Of a DNA stretch of 64,000 nucleotides, positions 10,850 to 23,389 are shown one piece after another. The DNA is from Alligator mississippiensis (lineage: Eukaryota > Chordata > Crocodylia > Alligatoridae). The translations under genes and the position numbers were made by a program. The notes below the pieces were generated by a model. That model ran no database searches. It saw nothing but the letters and a program-made list of their open reading frames with translations, and was not told the origin of the DNA. Numbering within the stretch: position 1 is the stretch's first letter; each line of letters opens with the position of its first letter. The stretch spans positions 24,309,001 to 24,373,000 of the forward strand of contig NC_081827.1 in assembly GCF_030867095.1 (NCBI RefSeq), in the 5' to 3' direction.

Positions 10850-13607
10850 CTGCAATTTTAAGACACAGTAAATAATTAATGTAGTTCCTGACCTGGATGA
10901 AATAAAAAACCTAAAACTGCAACTTGACACGAGGGATACAGAAGTCAAGTTCATTAAAATAAACCGATATTATTTTTCTCCAAACAGTCAAAAGCTGGTA
11001 TTTAAAAAAAAATAATTCCTCCTGTTCAAATATTTTTTTAATAATACTTTCTCTTAATATGATGATAATGCAGTTCATAAAATTCCTGACTGGTTCCATT
11101 CATTACATATTTCAATTAATACATTATTATTACCGCCCTGGTCCAATAAATGTTCTACATTCAAGAAAGACAGAAGAGCATTTGCTTAGCTGAATCAGGT
11201 ATGGAAGTCCCAGTGAAAACAATGGAACTTAAAACACATGCTTAAAATTAAGCAAGTGATTTCCTTAATAGTGCTGTATTTAAAAACTTGCTTAAGTGCT
11301 TTCTGAACTGTGATCTACCAATATTATTTATGTTTCTCCAGGAACATAAATCAAAACCAAAATTAAAAAAAACATAAACCAACATGTGTAACTGAATCAT
11401 TTTATCCTTCAGTAAAAACACTGTTCTTGCTCTACTTTATATGACAGAAATAGTCAGAGCCGGGAGAGAAATATAGTCTGAATAAACCATACCTTGTTTA
11501 TTTAATACACAACAGTATCTATCTTTGTCTGAGCTGTATGAAAGATAACCATAAAAATGGCTCTACAACATTTCTTTGCCAAGGTATTTCTTATTTGGAA
11601 ACAAAATATGTTTTAATTGGACATATTCTGCATACTAAAAATGTCTCAGTCTGGCCTTCTGGCCTTTTATTGTCTCAATTCAACTCGTACTATAAATAAA
11701 GAGAACAATTAATTCCAAACTAAAGGAAGAGTTTTATGATTTATTATTTAGATTTTAAACCATTTTGATTAGCATACCAAAATAACAAACAGCTATAGCT
11801 GTAGCTATTGCTATATACCCTCAAAAGGGGATGGCTTCTGTGAAACTAACTTTATCTCCCCTGAAAGTTAGTGACAATGAAAAAGTATTTGATTTTTACA
11901 ATTCATGGCCATACTAAAGAAATTACTAATTATTTTTATGAATGATTCAAATATCCAAATACCATTATCAGGGATCTGGGTTTTCTGCTCACCATGGAAA
12001 AATGTAGTAAACCCAAGTTTTCCCCTTTTTAAGGAGAAAAATGTGTGAAATGGCAGATTCCCCCTGTGTGAAATGGCAGAGTTCCAGCCTACAATGGGCT
12101 GGGAGGAGTGGGAGGAGGGTGGTCAGGCAGAGGGTGCTATGTGCATGATACATGTACACATGCACATGGCTCTCAAGCAGCCTGGAGAGCAGCTCCCCGC
12201 AGGTAAGTCAGGTGTGCTAAAAGTTAATTTGCCTTTATATACTCTTAATATTGCCTTTATTGATTTGTCAATTATTATTTTGTAACCAATTATAATAAAG
12301 GATATTATATTTCTATCCTTCTAGTCTGTAACCAATAGCCATTTTAGTTTGCTCAAATAACTCTGTAACAGCCAAAGGTTTACAACAATGTACAAGATCA
12401 GCAGTTAAGAATTACAAAACACAAGACCATGTTTTCTTCCAAAGGCTGAAGAAATTGCTGACACCAGATGGAGGCTCCATGGGGAGGGCAGCAGGGCAGG
12501 GAGCCCAAACCCACAGCGGGCAGCCTGCACCTGCCCCCCCACCTCCACCCACCCAAGGGCAGCAGCCAGGGCTCGGGCACTGCTGCGGAGGAGGGTGGGG
12601 AAGCAGGGAGTTGCGGACCTGGGTCCCTGGCCCAATAGCCCTGGCAGCTGAGGGCCCTCTCTGGCAGGGCTGTGGGGGTGGGGGGCTGTGGGTGGGGAGT
12701 GAGGGACAATGACATGGGCAGGGCATATCAGGGCTGCTCTGTGCCACAAAGCAGTGTTGTGGGGATGGACAGCTGCAGTTGGACTTGTCCTGGTGAGTGA
12801 AGGGAGCAGGGGGAGCTCCGATTTTTCCATGATAAGAAACCCAAAATCAAACACCAAAATTTATAGCTATTTAGAATTTATTTTATTACAGTGATTGACG
12901 GACGCACTGTTGGCTTCCAAATTGCTTTAAAATTGTAAATATATTAATAAAACATTGTGTTCAACTGATACTCATACATACATACATACATACATACATA
13001 CATACATACAGTAGTGTTTCATTTTAATCACAGAAAAACACAGAGTTGGGTTTTTTTAATCAGAGAATGTGTGTGTATGGGGGGGCAGTTAATCAAAGAA
13101 TTTGCAGCTTTTAAACAGAGAAAACCAGGATCCCTGCTTATTATTTGACTTATCCCCAAATTAAAGATAAAATGAATCACAAGGAAAATTAATGTATTGC
13201 TAAAACTCAGGGGAAAAAAAATCAAATAAACGCTATGAGGAGGACTCAGATCTTTGATTCCCAGTCCTGTAATTACCAGCTCTCTACTGGGATTATTTAT
13301 GCACTGGCAAAAGAGCCTGATCCAAACCTCACTGAATTCAGAAGACTGTTACTGAATTAAGTAGAGTTTGAATTGGGTTAACATTCACTATTATTTGAGT
13401 TCAAAATAACATTACAGAAGTAGGACATAAACAAATAATCTAAATTTAGTCATTTATTATTACTCTATCCATTCAAACTACAGTGAAAATTTTCTTTTGC
13501 TACATTAACAATATATAAACACTTCCGCTACAGAGGCTTTTTCTTTAAAATTCACTAAATTATTTTGTATATACAGTATACGTACTTAATATAGCATATA
13601 CACTTAC
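10850..13607 (-). other. FBXL13 intron 4
   Basis: Mostly AT-rich unique sequence. Two GC-rich islands (about 12060-12200 and 12440-12800) look like cores of unassigned short transposons; the first shares the motif AGTTCCAGCCT with repeat sequence near 32150. A (CATA)n run lies at 12973-13010. Confidence 0.5.
12973..13010. repeat. (CATA)n microsatellite
   Basis: About nine uninterrupted CATA units in FBXL13 intron 4. Confidence 0.95.
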
Positions 13608-13675
13608 TGAAAACACATATTCTTTAAGTTTCTGGTGTGAAAGTTCCATGCCTTGCCACATAACTCTTCAGTCAT
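13608..13675 (-). CDS. FBXL13: FBXL13 exon 4 (residues 92-114)
   Basis: This short 68-nt exon was found by continuing the frame. The acceptor is TATTTAG, then ATGACTGAAGAGTTATG, encoding MTEELCGKAWNFHTRNLKN. It corresponds to the remembered human segment MTPELMIKACSFYTGHL. It ends CA before a GTAAGTG donor, leaving two bases of a codon that exon 5 completes (CA+A, glutamine). Although diverged, the K-A-x-x-F-x-T pattern and both matching phases support it. Confidence 0.85.
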
Positions 13676-14769
13676 CTAAATATATAAATATGAAATTAAT
13701 ACATACATTAACAAAATTAAAATCAGACCAAAATATAGAACCTGACAATTCTATTATCCATGTTGATCATTGAAAATTAAAATGTTTTAAAGAAATGGAT
13801 GTTCAGTTTTCCAATTATGAAATTTTATATGAATCTCTCTCCATCTCCTTATCCAGTCATTACATTGCAGATAAAAAAATGTTCACTGAAAAAAGAGAGA
13901 ACTATACTATGTCTGAACTAAACTATTTAACTTAGATAAAATCCCTTCTAAAACTGAAATATTTTTTTCTGATAGAACCTTTCCAGCAATTAAATAGATC
14001 TATTGTATTTCAAATTTTCTTGTAGTTCATATGCATTAGAATTTAATCCACTTGCCTATGACCAACATATTTTTTTTTATATAATCTTGTTTATACTTTA
14101 AATACTTTATTTACTCAAATGCAAGGCAAGGTGTTTGGTCCCCCCCCACCCCCGCTTCAGCATGGGGAAAAATGCCCTTTGTCTTATATTTGCATACAAG
14201 TAAACCACATAGATGTATTGTCTATCCTTGAACTGCTGCTAAAAGCAGCATGTGATCAGTAATGGGAACCAGCTATGATGTTGATTAAATGCAGCCAACA
14301 CTGAGCATAACTATAAAATGTATGGTCCATATTAGGAAAAACCTGCTGATGCGAACAGTGCAGTCAATCTGAATAAGATATATGGTAGTGCCCATTGAGC
14401 ACAGTCCACCTCAGCAGTTACTCTATAGAATCTAACTATTGGAGGTTTGTCTTGAATTTGTCCCCTTCCCCATTACAGCAGGGAAAAAGAATCTGGGTGG
14501 TCTTTGTCCCCCAGCCCCCAACTTCTTTCCCCTACAGACCTTTTCCCTCTGCCCTACTGTCAGACTCTGTTCTCCCTGAGCACATGGAAGTGGGGAACAA
14601 ATTGGAAAAAAATGACCTTGAAATAAACATAGCTGCAAAAATTTGCATACAGTATCTATAGATTTAGTTCACCCAGAATTGATGCATTTTACTTTTTTAG
14701 AAACTGCTGCAAGTTTTATCACAGGTTCTCCATAAACACGGTTTTATCTATCACTTTGGCACCTACCTA

Positions 14770-17640
14770 TCATAGAATCGTCGAAAATTATGGTTAAAAG
14801 GGACATCAGGAGGTTGAAAGAGACATTCCACAACCGCTCAGGTTAACCTTTTCCAGTACTTTACTACCCTCCTATAGAGAGAGTTTTTCCTACTATAGAA
14901 CCTAAACTTTCCTTGCTGCAACTTGAGACCATTGCTGCTGCTTCTGCCATCTGCCACCACCGAGAACAGTCTATTTCCATTCTTTTTGGAACTACCCTTC
15001 AAGTAGCTGAAGACTGCTATTAAATACCACCTCAGTCTTCTCTTCTCCACACTAAATAAGCCCAGTTCCCTCAGCTTCTCCACACAAGTCATATGCTCCA
15101 GCTCCCTAACCATTTTTGTCACCCTCCACTGGACTCTCTCCAATTTATCCACATCCCTTCTGTAGCAGGGGGCCCAAAACTGAACACAGTACTCCAGATG
15201 TGACCTCACCAGTGCCAAACAGAGGAGAAGAATCACTTCCTCAATCTGCTGGCAACACTCCTACTAAGGTAGCCCAGTGCGCTGTTAGCCTTCTTTGCAA
15301 GAAGAGTACACCATTGGCTCATATTCAGCTTATTGTCCACTGTGACACCCAGCTCCTTTTCTGCAGAGCTGCTGTTTAGGCAGTTAATCCACACCCTGTA
15401 CCAGTACATGGGATTGTTCTGTCCTAAGTGCAGGACTTTGCATTTGTCCTTATTGAACCTCATGACATTTCTTTTGGTCCAATCCTCCACTTTGTCTAGG
15501 TCTCTTTGAATCCTAAGCCCTACCCCTCCAGCATATCTACTACTCCCCTCAGCTTGGCATCATCTACAAAATTGCTAAGGATGCGCTCCATCCCAACATC
15601 CAGGTCACTGATGAAAATGTTGAACAAAATCAGCCCCTGGGACACTCCACTTGATACCGGCTGCCAACTAGACATCAAGCCATTGATTACTACCCTTTGA
15701 GCCTGACAATCCAGCCAGTTTTTATCCATTTTATAGTCCATGCATCCAAGTCATATTTCCTTAGCTTGTTTGCAGGAGTGTTGTGGGAGACCATATCAAA
15801 AGCCTTGCTAAAGTCAAGGTATATCATGTCCACTGTTCTCCCCATATCCACAGAGCTAGTCATCTCATCATAGAAGGCAATCAGGTTGGTCAGGCATGAC
15901 TTGTGTCCCAGGGACACCAGGACTATGGGGAAACCCCGGGCCAAAACCAAAGAGAAAGAAAGCCCATACTTACCCCTCACAGGAGCTGGAGGTAGCAGAG
16001 GAGCGCACACCGGGAAACCGCCCGCACGTTTCATTAGCCGCGCTCACATTCAGCTGTGGCCGGGTGACGTCAGTGAGAGAGGCCACCCAGCCGGAATAAA
16101 GTTTAGCCCAGGAAGCACAGAAGGAGGGCTGGTGAGTGGAGGCTCAACGGGGAAGCCCACACCCCGAGAGGCGCAGCTGCTGCGTCGGGCAGCCTGGGAT
16201 AGTAGAGGCGGAGCTTGCGGAGGTGCCAGCAGCGGCGCCAACAGCAGAGCCGGCAGGGAAGGCGGTGAAAGAACCAGCAGCAGGACCGGCGTGAGAGCCA
16301 GCAGCGAAGCCAGCGAGGAAGCCAGCAGCAGGACCGGCATGAGAGCCAGCAGAGATGCCGGTGAGAAAGCCAGGGAAAAGCCAATGAAAGAGCTGGCAAA
16401 GGAGCTGCCAGAGGTACTGGTGGGGAAGCCTGACAAAGGAGCTGCCGGAGGAGCCAGCCAGGGCTACAAGACTTCAGGGGGCCACGGCAACATCCCCAGA
16501 GGGGGGGGCTGCCTGGGGGAGCTCTGAGGCACTGGGCAGTCGTAGGGCTCCTTGAGCTAGGGCGCTACTGCCCTCAGGCTTTCTTGCCCGGTGGGTATTC
16601 CTCCCCGGTAGGCATGGTGGTGGGGTTTTGTTTTTACACGTGGTGGCACCACAGGTGTCAGAATAGGAGAGGGTAGGCAGGCTTCAAGGGCCTCTTAGCC
16701 CTCCTACCAGAGCCTAGCCTAGGCCACCTGGTCCTGTTGAGCTGGGGCTACAGGAAGTCCAAGGAAAGAGACGAGGAAGGGCCAGTAGGAAAGAAGACCG
16801 AGATACCCATGGCAGAAGGTGGCATCTGGGGAGGGGAGGACGGAGCCCCGTGAGTGCCCGCCGAAGGCGTGACGACCCTGAAGGCTGCTTTGAAGGGGAC
16901 CCCCACCACTGAAGATCCATTCAAAGTCGTGGCAGGTGAGTTTAGGGGGTCTTCCAACGTCATCCGAGGCACCCTCCGGGGTCCTCAAGCAGGACTGGAG
17001 CCAACCCGGTCAACTGCTCGAGCAAAAGCGGCTCGAGAACTCCTCGTGGACCAGCGGCGGGCACAACTTGCCCTTGGTGAATCAGTGCTGACTGTTCCTA
17101 ATCACATTCTCCTCCAAGTGCTTAAAAATAGATTCCTTGAGGACATACTCCATGATTTTTCCATGGACTAAGGTGAGGCTGGCTGATGTGTAGTTCCCTA
17201 GACCCTCCTTCTTCCCTTTCTTAAACATGGGCACTATAGAGTTGGCCTTTTCCAATCATCCAGTATCTCTGCTGACATGCTTGCAGAAGGTCTACCTTCA
17301 GATTCATACTGGAGCTCTGAGCAATCATGCAGCTCTTTTACACAAAGTGCAACTCCTCCTCTTCTTCCCTGCTTGTCCTTCCTAAACAGTTTATACCCAT
17401 CCATGACAGTGCTTCAGTCATGCGAGCTCCCACCAAGTCTCTGTTATTCCAATCACATCATAGTTCCATGACTGTGCAAGGACTTCCAGTTCTTCTTGTT
17501 TGTTTCCCCAGCTCTGTGCATTCGTGTACAGACACCTAAGGTAACTAGCCAATTCCCCTACTTTCTCAGGAGGAATGAAAAGGCCCCCCCGTTGTACCCT
17601 CCTGCTTCTGCTTCCTCCAGGTCACCTGCTTCCCCACTAA
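14770..17640 (-). mobile_element. CR1 LINE, 5'-truncated, with LTR insertion
   Basis: This minus-strand CR1 carries reverse-transcriptase and C-terminal pieces. VDMIYLDFSKAFDMV (motif A) lies near 15800, [18 protein letters not shown] near 15600, NFVDDAKL (catalytic motif, FADD-like) near 15560, and the tail LEYCVQFWAPCYRRD near 15200. The reading frame shifts several times between these pieces (for example near 15490-15520 and 15690-15740), so the copy is dead. The 3' end is at 14770, in TCATAGAATC, as usual for CR1. It is split at 15904-17065 by a solo LTR. The upstream boundary near 17640 is approximate. Confidence 0.88.
15904..17065. mobile_element. Solo LTR of endogenous-retrovirus type, 1162 bp, inside CR1
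   Basis: The insert begins TGTCCCAGG and ends GGGCACA (TG...CA). It is flanked by a perfect 5-bp duplication ACTTG (15899-15903 and 17066-17070). Removing insert and one duplication restores continuous CR1 sequence (GCATGACTTGCCCTTGG). On the plus strand a CRE-like TGACGTCA near 16065 lies about 30 bp before GAATAAAG (near 16095), which suggests but does not prove plus orientation. An imperfect GCCAGCAGC repeat fills 16215-16400. It looks whole as an LTR and younger than the CR1. The long open frames in it are composition effects. Confidence 0.85.
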
Positions 17641-18944
17641 CCACAGGGCTTTGGCCACTTATATATAGCACAAACCTTTTTTTTTCTTTACTTTATCAAG
17701 GCTATATCCATTCCAAATACAATTGGGCAAAACCCAATAGTCAAGTTCCAGAATCTGACTGAGCAGAATTCAGTCACCAAGTCTGTGTAGCACTAGCACC
17801 AGGCAATCATCCTCCCTCCAAGACTGTGTCTTTGGATCTGGGGCTTTGGATACTCCCCAAAGCCAGGAAGGCATCCTATGTGCAAGCACCAGGCCCAGAG
17901 GCCTTGGAGTTCAGATGCTCTCTGTTTCACTTGATCATAACCAGTCTAAAACAGACAGATGTACACACCTATTAAACTAGTTTAAACCTGCCTGCAATGA
18001 TTCAAAAGTGTACCTGGAAAATCAAGTACTCTTTTGAACCAGTTCACTGTGAACTAAGTCAATGTTACATGTACACACCAAGCATTCCGAGACACATGTC
18101 TGGCAGGTCCTGCAGGCATCCCACACTGCATTGCTCCCTACCACCCAACTGCTGTAACTGGCTGATCTGCACCTCATCTGCAAATACATTTTTGGGGCAT
18201 CCCAGGACTCATGACAAGAACATCCAGTTCCAGTCATGAGTGGGGGCTAATTAGCACATGGATCCTTGCTGGGTGGTATCTGGAGTACATACTAACTGAG
18301 CAGAGCTGAACTGTGGGGTCACCATGGCTTGCAATGCTGTTGATTCTGGTGGGGCCCAATCCAATGAACTATGTGGTATATCCCAAACAAGCCTTTTAAC
18401 TTTAAACTAATATCATCTATACTTACTTGCCAGGAAAGAGACTGAGGTGGTTTTTGGCCCAGGTGGCTTTACTTACCTGGCAGGGGAGATACCCTTCTTC
18501 TTGGCTTTGAATGACTTGGTATAGTTAGAGGGTGAATGCCTGTCCCTTGCACTGTAAGCAGGCTGACACCTGAGAGAGTCTAAAATGACTCCAAATGCGA
18601 GGATTGAGCTCAGGCTTTCCTTCTAGCTTACTCCTTCAGCCTTTTTGCTAGAGGCAAGTGAAACTAGGGGGCATCTGCACTCCAAGGCCTCTGGGCTTGG
18701 GGTTTGCACATGGGAGGCCTGCCATGCATTTGGGAGTTTCTGAAGCCCCAGGCTGAACAGTCTGGGAAGTAGAATACATGCCGGTGGTAGAGCCACATAG
18801 ACTTGAACAATTGTGTTCTGCTCAGTCAATAGAATTTGGAACTGATTTGGCCTTAGACACAAAACTTCAAAAAAATAAAAAGTAAAGTTTGTACTATACG
18901 TAAGTGAAGTGCGTTGGTCATGGGACATGATGGAAAATGTGTAG

Positions 18945-18950
<6 letters not shown>

Positions 18951-18994
<44 letters not shown>
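18951..18994. repeat. (TA)n microsatellite
   Basis: An uninterrupted AT dinucleotide run of about 44 bp in FBXL13 intron 3. Confidence 0.95.
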
Positions 18995-18997
<3 letters not shown>

Positions 18998-19835
18998 CAT
19001 TAAAGGAAAAAAGGTTGTACTATATGTAAGTAGGTACAAAAGTACTTCTTGAAAGTATGTTTATAGCCTACCTGTGCTAAAACATTGCAGCCACTTCAAA
19101 AACAAGGTAACATGCATCAATTCTGGATGATCTAAGTGCTACGGGCATGCTATGGGCATGTTTAATTCCAAGTTTATTGTTTTCAGATTTGTTCCTCACG
19201 TCTATAGGCTCAGGGAAAGCAGGGTCTAACAATAAGAAGAGGGGGAAGGATCTGCTAAGGGAAAAAGATAAGGGGAATCAGAAAGCAAAGAGGTTACCTG
19301 ACCCCTCCCCAATTTATTTTCCCTCCTTTAGCATTGGGAAGGAAACAAAATCATACATAAAGTTAAGATCATTAGATTCTATACATGGAAAATTATAATA
19401 GATTTATAAATTTACCATATACAGAATCTAATTACTGGGGGGTCATCTTATGATCAGGTTCATCTTCTATTTCAGTAAATACAGTACATACAACATTAAA
19501 TAACCCTCCTTTGTTTCCTTTATCAATTATCTTTCCACTTTTATTAAGTGGAATCAAGAGTACAATGAAGAGCCATGAAGCTTAAACTGGGCTCAGATTC
19601 CATTTTGTGAAGAAATTACAATTATTGGTAATCATTTTCACATGCGGAGAAAATTTTGTTCTTTAAACATGAACATTTTGAAAGCTCGTAAGACTAGTGA
19701 ATAAAAACAAATTCAAGGGATTGTATTATATTCTTTCATATAAACAAAAACAGGAGAATCATAAAATAAACTTGAAGACAGAATTTTCCCTTTTTTTACT
19801 GAAAAAAAATGTTTGTAATGTATATTTATTATTAC

Positions 19836-19929
19836 CAGCTGTTTATCATTTAGTCCAAAAATGATGTGCAGATAAGTTTCCGAAATCCTCTTTAATTCTA
19901 GCTTTAAGGATGGATCAATACACATATCC
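19836..19929 (-). CDS. FBXL13: FBXL13 exon 3 (residues 60-91)
   Basis: The acceptor is a pyrimidine tract ending CCCCAG. The first base G completes the tryptophan of exon 2, giving the conserved join ILW-DMCIDPSLK. The exon runs through ISETYLHIIFGLNDKQL and ends in phase 0 before donor GTAATA. The donor is weaker than GTAAGT but usable. Length is 94 nt, with no stop or frame break. Confidence 0.93.
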
Positions 19930-20088
19930 CTGGGGAGGGAAAAACATGAAGCAAGTAAATCACATTAGCAAAAGTAATTGTATGGATTCTTATAACATTA
20001 TATTCATCCCCTAAACAGATTTCTCTTCTGCTATGTTAATCAACCACAGTTTTTAAATGATGTTGGATTATATGAGAAACAAATATAG

Positions 20089-20225
20089 GATCATAGGAAT
20101 GTAGGGATGGAAAGGACCTTTAAAGGTCATCTAGTCCAACCCCCTGCTCAAGGCAGGATCATTCCTCATGAAGTGTCTGTCTAACCCACTTTTGAAAGTT
20201 TCCAAGGCTAGAGTCCATGACTCCA
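20089..20225 (-). mobile_element. CR1 LINE 3' fragment
   Basis: It reads as the reverse complement of a CR1 3' end: ATCATAGGAATGTAGGG, then AAAGGTCATCTAGTCCAACC and CTCAAGGCAGGATCATTCC. Only the last 140 bp are present. Confidence 0.88.
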
Positions 20226-22569
20226 ATGTTAATTAGCAACAGTTATTATTGAGCTATGCAGGGACAGAATTGAATCCATTTCTAAAATTATATAAACTGC
20301 TAGAAAATACTCAAGATATAAGCATTTTCTTTTTCATTCTTAAGAAATAAGTATTAAAAGTTTTATCTTACATGGGATTTTCAAAACATTATGCAATGTT
20401 TTCTGCTGTTGTACAAATAGCCTGTCAGCATGTACGAGGAATTAATTTAATTTTTAAAAGAAGACCAGAACTAAATTAAAAAAACAAAACCAAAAAAAAA
20501 GCTGAACACTGTTGCCTAATGCTTCCAGGAGCAACACAGAAATAAAAGAAACAAACAAACAAAAAAAAAAGAACCCTCAAAAAAGTATTTGCCAGAATGA
20601 CAAAAACCAAGAAAAAGGGGGGGAGGGAGAGGTGTTCAACTTTTTAGGACAATTTTACATATGATACAAATTAAATAAAACAGATATGATTCTTATGGGA
20701 CAAACGGTAGCAATTACCTACCAGGGCAATTACTAGTCTGCAAAGTCCCACTGCCCCAGGAAGAAGTTCAAGATGTGGCCTGGTATAGAGACAGAGTGCG
20801 TAAATCTGTGCCATCTATCAAAATAGTGTACCTGTTCTCAAAGTATGCCTAGCCCACTCCTGCAGTGTCCCTGGGCTATTGCAGAGGGAGGCAGGGACAC
20901 GACCCCATTATCTCTACACCTTGGGCTACGATTTTGCCCTTCTAGGGCTGCAGGTCCCTGACTCTAGTTCTGCCTTTCTTCAGGCACTGGGCCCCTGGCC
21001 CTGGTCTCTGCCTTTCCAGGCTCTGGGTCCCTGACCCTATCTCTGTCCTTTTTGCTGGGCCCCCAGCCATAGGCACTGCTTCTTGGTAACTTTGCAACTG
21101 ATGCCTGTTCCCCACAGCTTCCAGCCTAATGTGCTGCTCTGGCACTCTGGGACCTCCAAACCTCCTCTTGCTAGTCCCTACCCAGTCCTCCAGTAAACCA
21201 CAACAAAAAGATAAGCCCACAGGCAATAACACAAACTTTAAGCATGCTGGCTACTGAATCAAAACATTCCTCCTTGTGGGGCTTGGTTCCTTGCAAGCCT
21301 TCAGCCCCTTACCCACAGTTGCTCTTGCAGTTCACTCCATCTATAGCTTTCCCCCCGTCTGGAGCTACTTCCCTGGCTCCATTTAGGGCCAACAACCACC
21401 TACCCCACTTCCATCCCTGGGTTAATATGTCTCCCGAACCTGGCCCCTTCCAGTCAGGTGACTTCCCCAAAGTTGTCTGCCAGCTCTCCCTAACTGAGCT
21501 TGTTGGCTTAACTCCGTGGCAGCTTCCTGTTGCTGCCTTGGGTCCTCATTACCCCTGGCTAAGAATCACGTCAGTCCCAGCTGTGAGTCCTTCCCACAGC
21601 TCCTTAATTGACTACTTTCTCTCCACCAAGTGACAGCTCCCTCCCGGGCTCTATTTACTCTGATTACAAGCCCTTTTGTCTTAGTGATTTGTTTATCCAG
21701 GCAGCCACAATTTGGGCAGGTGTGCGTTCTTTATGTAACAGGAGCCTCTCCCTCCCTGTTGCACCTTTTTTTTACTGACAATCTTCATGCTTTTTATTGA
21801 CACATTTTTACTGATATACGTCGCAGATAGTGTAAATGTAGCTCTTCTGCCAGGTCCCAGTTAGAAGGGCTGGGTTCAAATTTAGGAATTTATAAACACC
21901 AACCATAGCAAAGAAGTAAAAAAGTTTGGTTTTCAGTAAAAGGTCTTCAGTAAAAAAAATAAAATTCTTGGGTTGGCAACCCTGCTTGATTGCAGCAATG
22001 GTTTCACACTGTGCAGCTACCACCCCAGGATTCCCCTACTTGTACCCACACCCTGATGCCTCCAACTGTACCCCATATCATATGTCCCTCTCCAGCCTGC
22101 TCACCCCAACCTTACCCCTGCCAGCCCGACTCCCTGTCCTAACACAGACCTCCAAAGAAGCCTACCTGTAACACAGCAGTATTACAGGCAGCTTATGGGG
22201 CCCAGCAGCAGCAGTAGCATATGGCTACAGGGGAGGGGTCTATAAAGCCTTTAGGAAAACTCCATGCAAGGTGCAGCACTCCCATATAGACACCAGATGG
22301 TGTTGCTGTGCTCTATCTGTCTATCAGCTTGCCTCCATCTTCTTTTTGACCATGGAAATAGTTGCTTCGTGTTTTTATGGATGGCTCAATTTTTTTATTA
22401 TAATTTTTTTAGGGATTTTATGGACAGTAGTCTGATTTTTTAATGGATCAGGAGCCAAAAAGCCTGATTTTTTACTGACTGTAAATTTACAGATGGTTGG
22501 TATCCCTGATGCTCAACAATTCACAGGAAGAGTTCCTTAGTAAACAGGCTGCACCAATGTTATAAGACT

Positions 22570-23190
22570 CAGTGAAGCACTACCATATTTACTCAATTCC
22601 AAGACAAGGTTTTCCCCATTTAACATAAGAGAAAAAAGCTCCTTTTTTCTTGGAATCAAGTAGGAGGCAGTTGGGGTGGGGGGGCAGGGGGTACGTGCAG
22701 CAGAGCTCAACCAAGCGGTGTGGACCAAGCAGGTGCAATCTGCACCCACCCATCTGGCCCATGGCTGCCCCCATGGCACTCTGCATGAGGCCAAGCCCTA
22801 CCTGCAGCAGCCTGTACCATGCTCCTGTTCACACCTGCCAAGGCCAGCGCACATAGCTTCCTAGCAGGGCTGCTTCTGGTGTGGCTGCAGTCACCCAGGT
22901 ACTGCTCAGCTATCCCCATGTCCACCTCCAGCTGGAGGTGGGGGGAGCTGAACAGAACCCAGGCAGACGCAGCCACCCCAGCAGACCATCCAGCAAGCAC
23001 AGGTGGGAGCATGGTGTGGCAGGCTGCCCTGAGCAGAAGTGGGTGGGGCTCAGCCCCAGGCAGAGCGCTATGGGGGCAGCCATGGGCTGGTTTCAATCAA
23101 TTGGTGGGTGTCTGCCCACAAGCCAGATTCAATCAGTTGGCAGGCCAGATCTGGAGTGGAGTCTATATTTTGCTCACCACTAACATAAAA
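22570..23190. mobile_element. Unclassified repeat with GC-rich core
   Basis: The left edge (CATATTTACTCAATTCCAAG) is mirrored about 100 bp inside by TTGGAATCAAGTAGGAGG. This resembles the foldback ends of short DNA transposons and recalls ATTTACTCAAATGCAAGGCA near 14108. The right boundary and target duplication are not resolved. Confidence 0.35.
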
Positions 23191-23202
23191 TATGCATTAT
23201 GG

Positions 23203-23389
23203 CAGGGGTGGGCAAAATGCGGCCCAGGAGCCAGATGCAGCCCACCAGGCCATTCTATCCGGCCCACAAGGCCCCTAAAAAATTTAGAAAATTAAGATTT
23301 ATCTGCCCTGAGCTGCCTGTCATGCGGCCCTCGATGGCTTGCCAAAACTCAGTAAGCAGCCCTCTGTCCAAAATAATTGCCCATCCCTG
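23203..23389. mobile_element. hAT (Buster-type) MITE, 187 bp
   Basis: The left end is CAGGGGTGGGCAAAATG and the right end is the complement of CAGGGATGGGCAAT. A perfect 8-bp duplication CATTATGG flanks it (23195-23202, 23390-23397). The copy at 59140-59308 shares the interior (CCTAAAAAATTTAGAAAATTA and CTCGATGGCTTGCC). Confidence 0.93.

Larger units (their letters stand above)
13676..19835 (-). other. FBXL13 intron 3
   Basis: Holds a long CR1 with a nested solo LTR (14770-17640), a (TA)n tract (18951-18994), and otherwise sequence without recognised features. The stretch 17940-18240 has AAACTAGTTTAAACC-type motifs seen in the TIR family but no clear ends. Confidence 0.6.

Noticed and set aside
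15886-16527. 213-residue plus-strand open frame rich in A, S, R, G and E
   Set aside because: It starts in CR1 sequence and runs into the solo LTR; its repetitive make-up comes from the GCCAGCAGC repeat.
16640-16665. Primer-binding-site-like GGTGTCAGAATAGGAG suggesting an LTR end and internal retroviral region
   Set aside because: The whole 1162-bp insert is bounded by TG...CA and a 5-bp duplication, so this point is internal to a single LTR.
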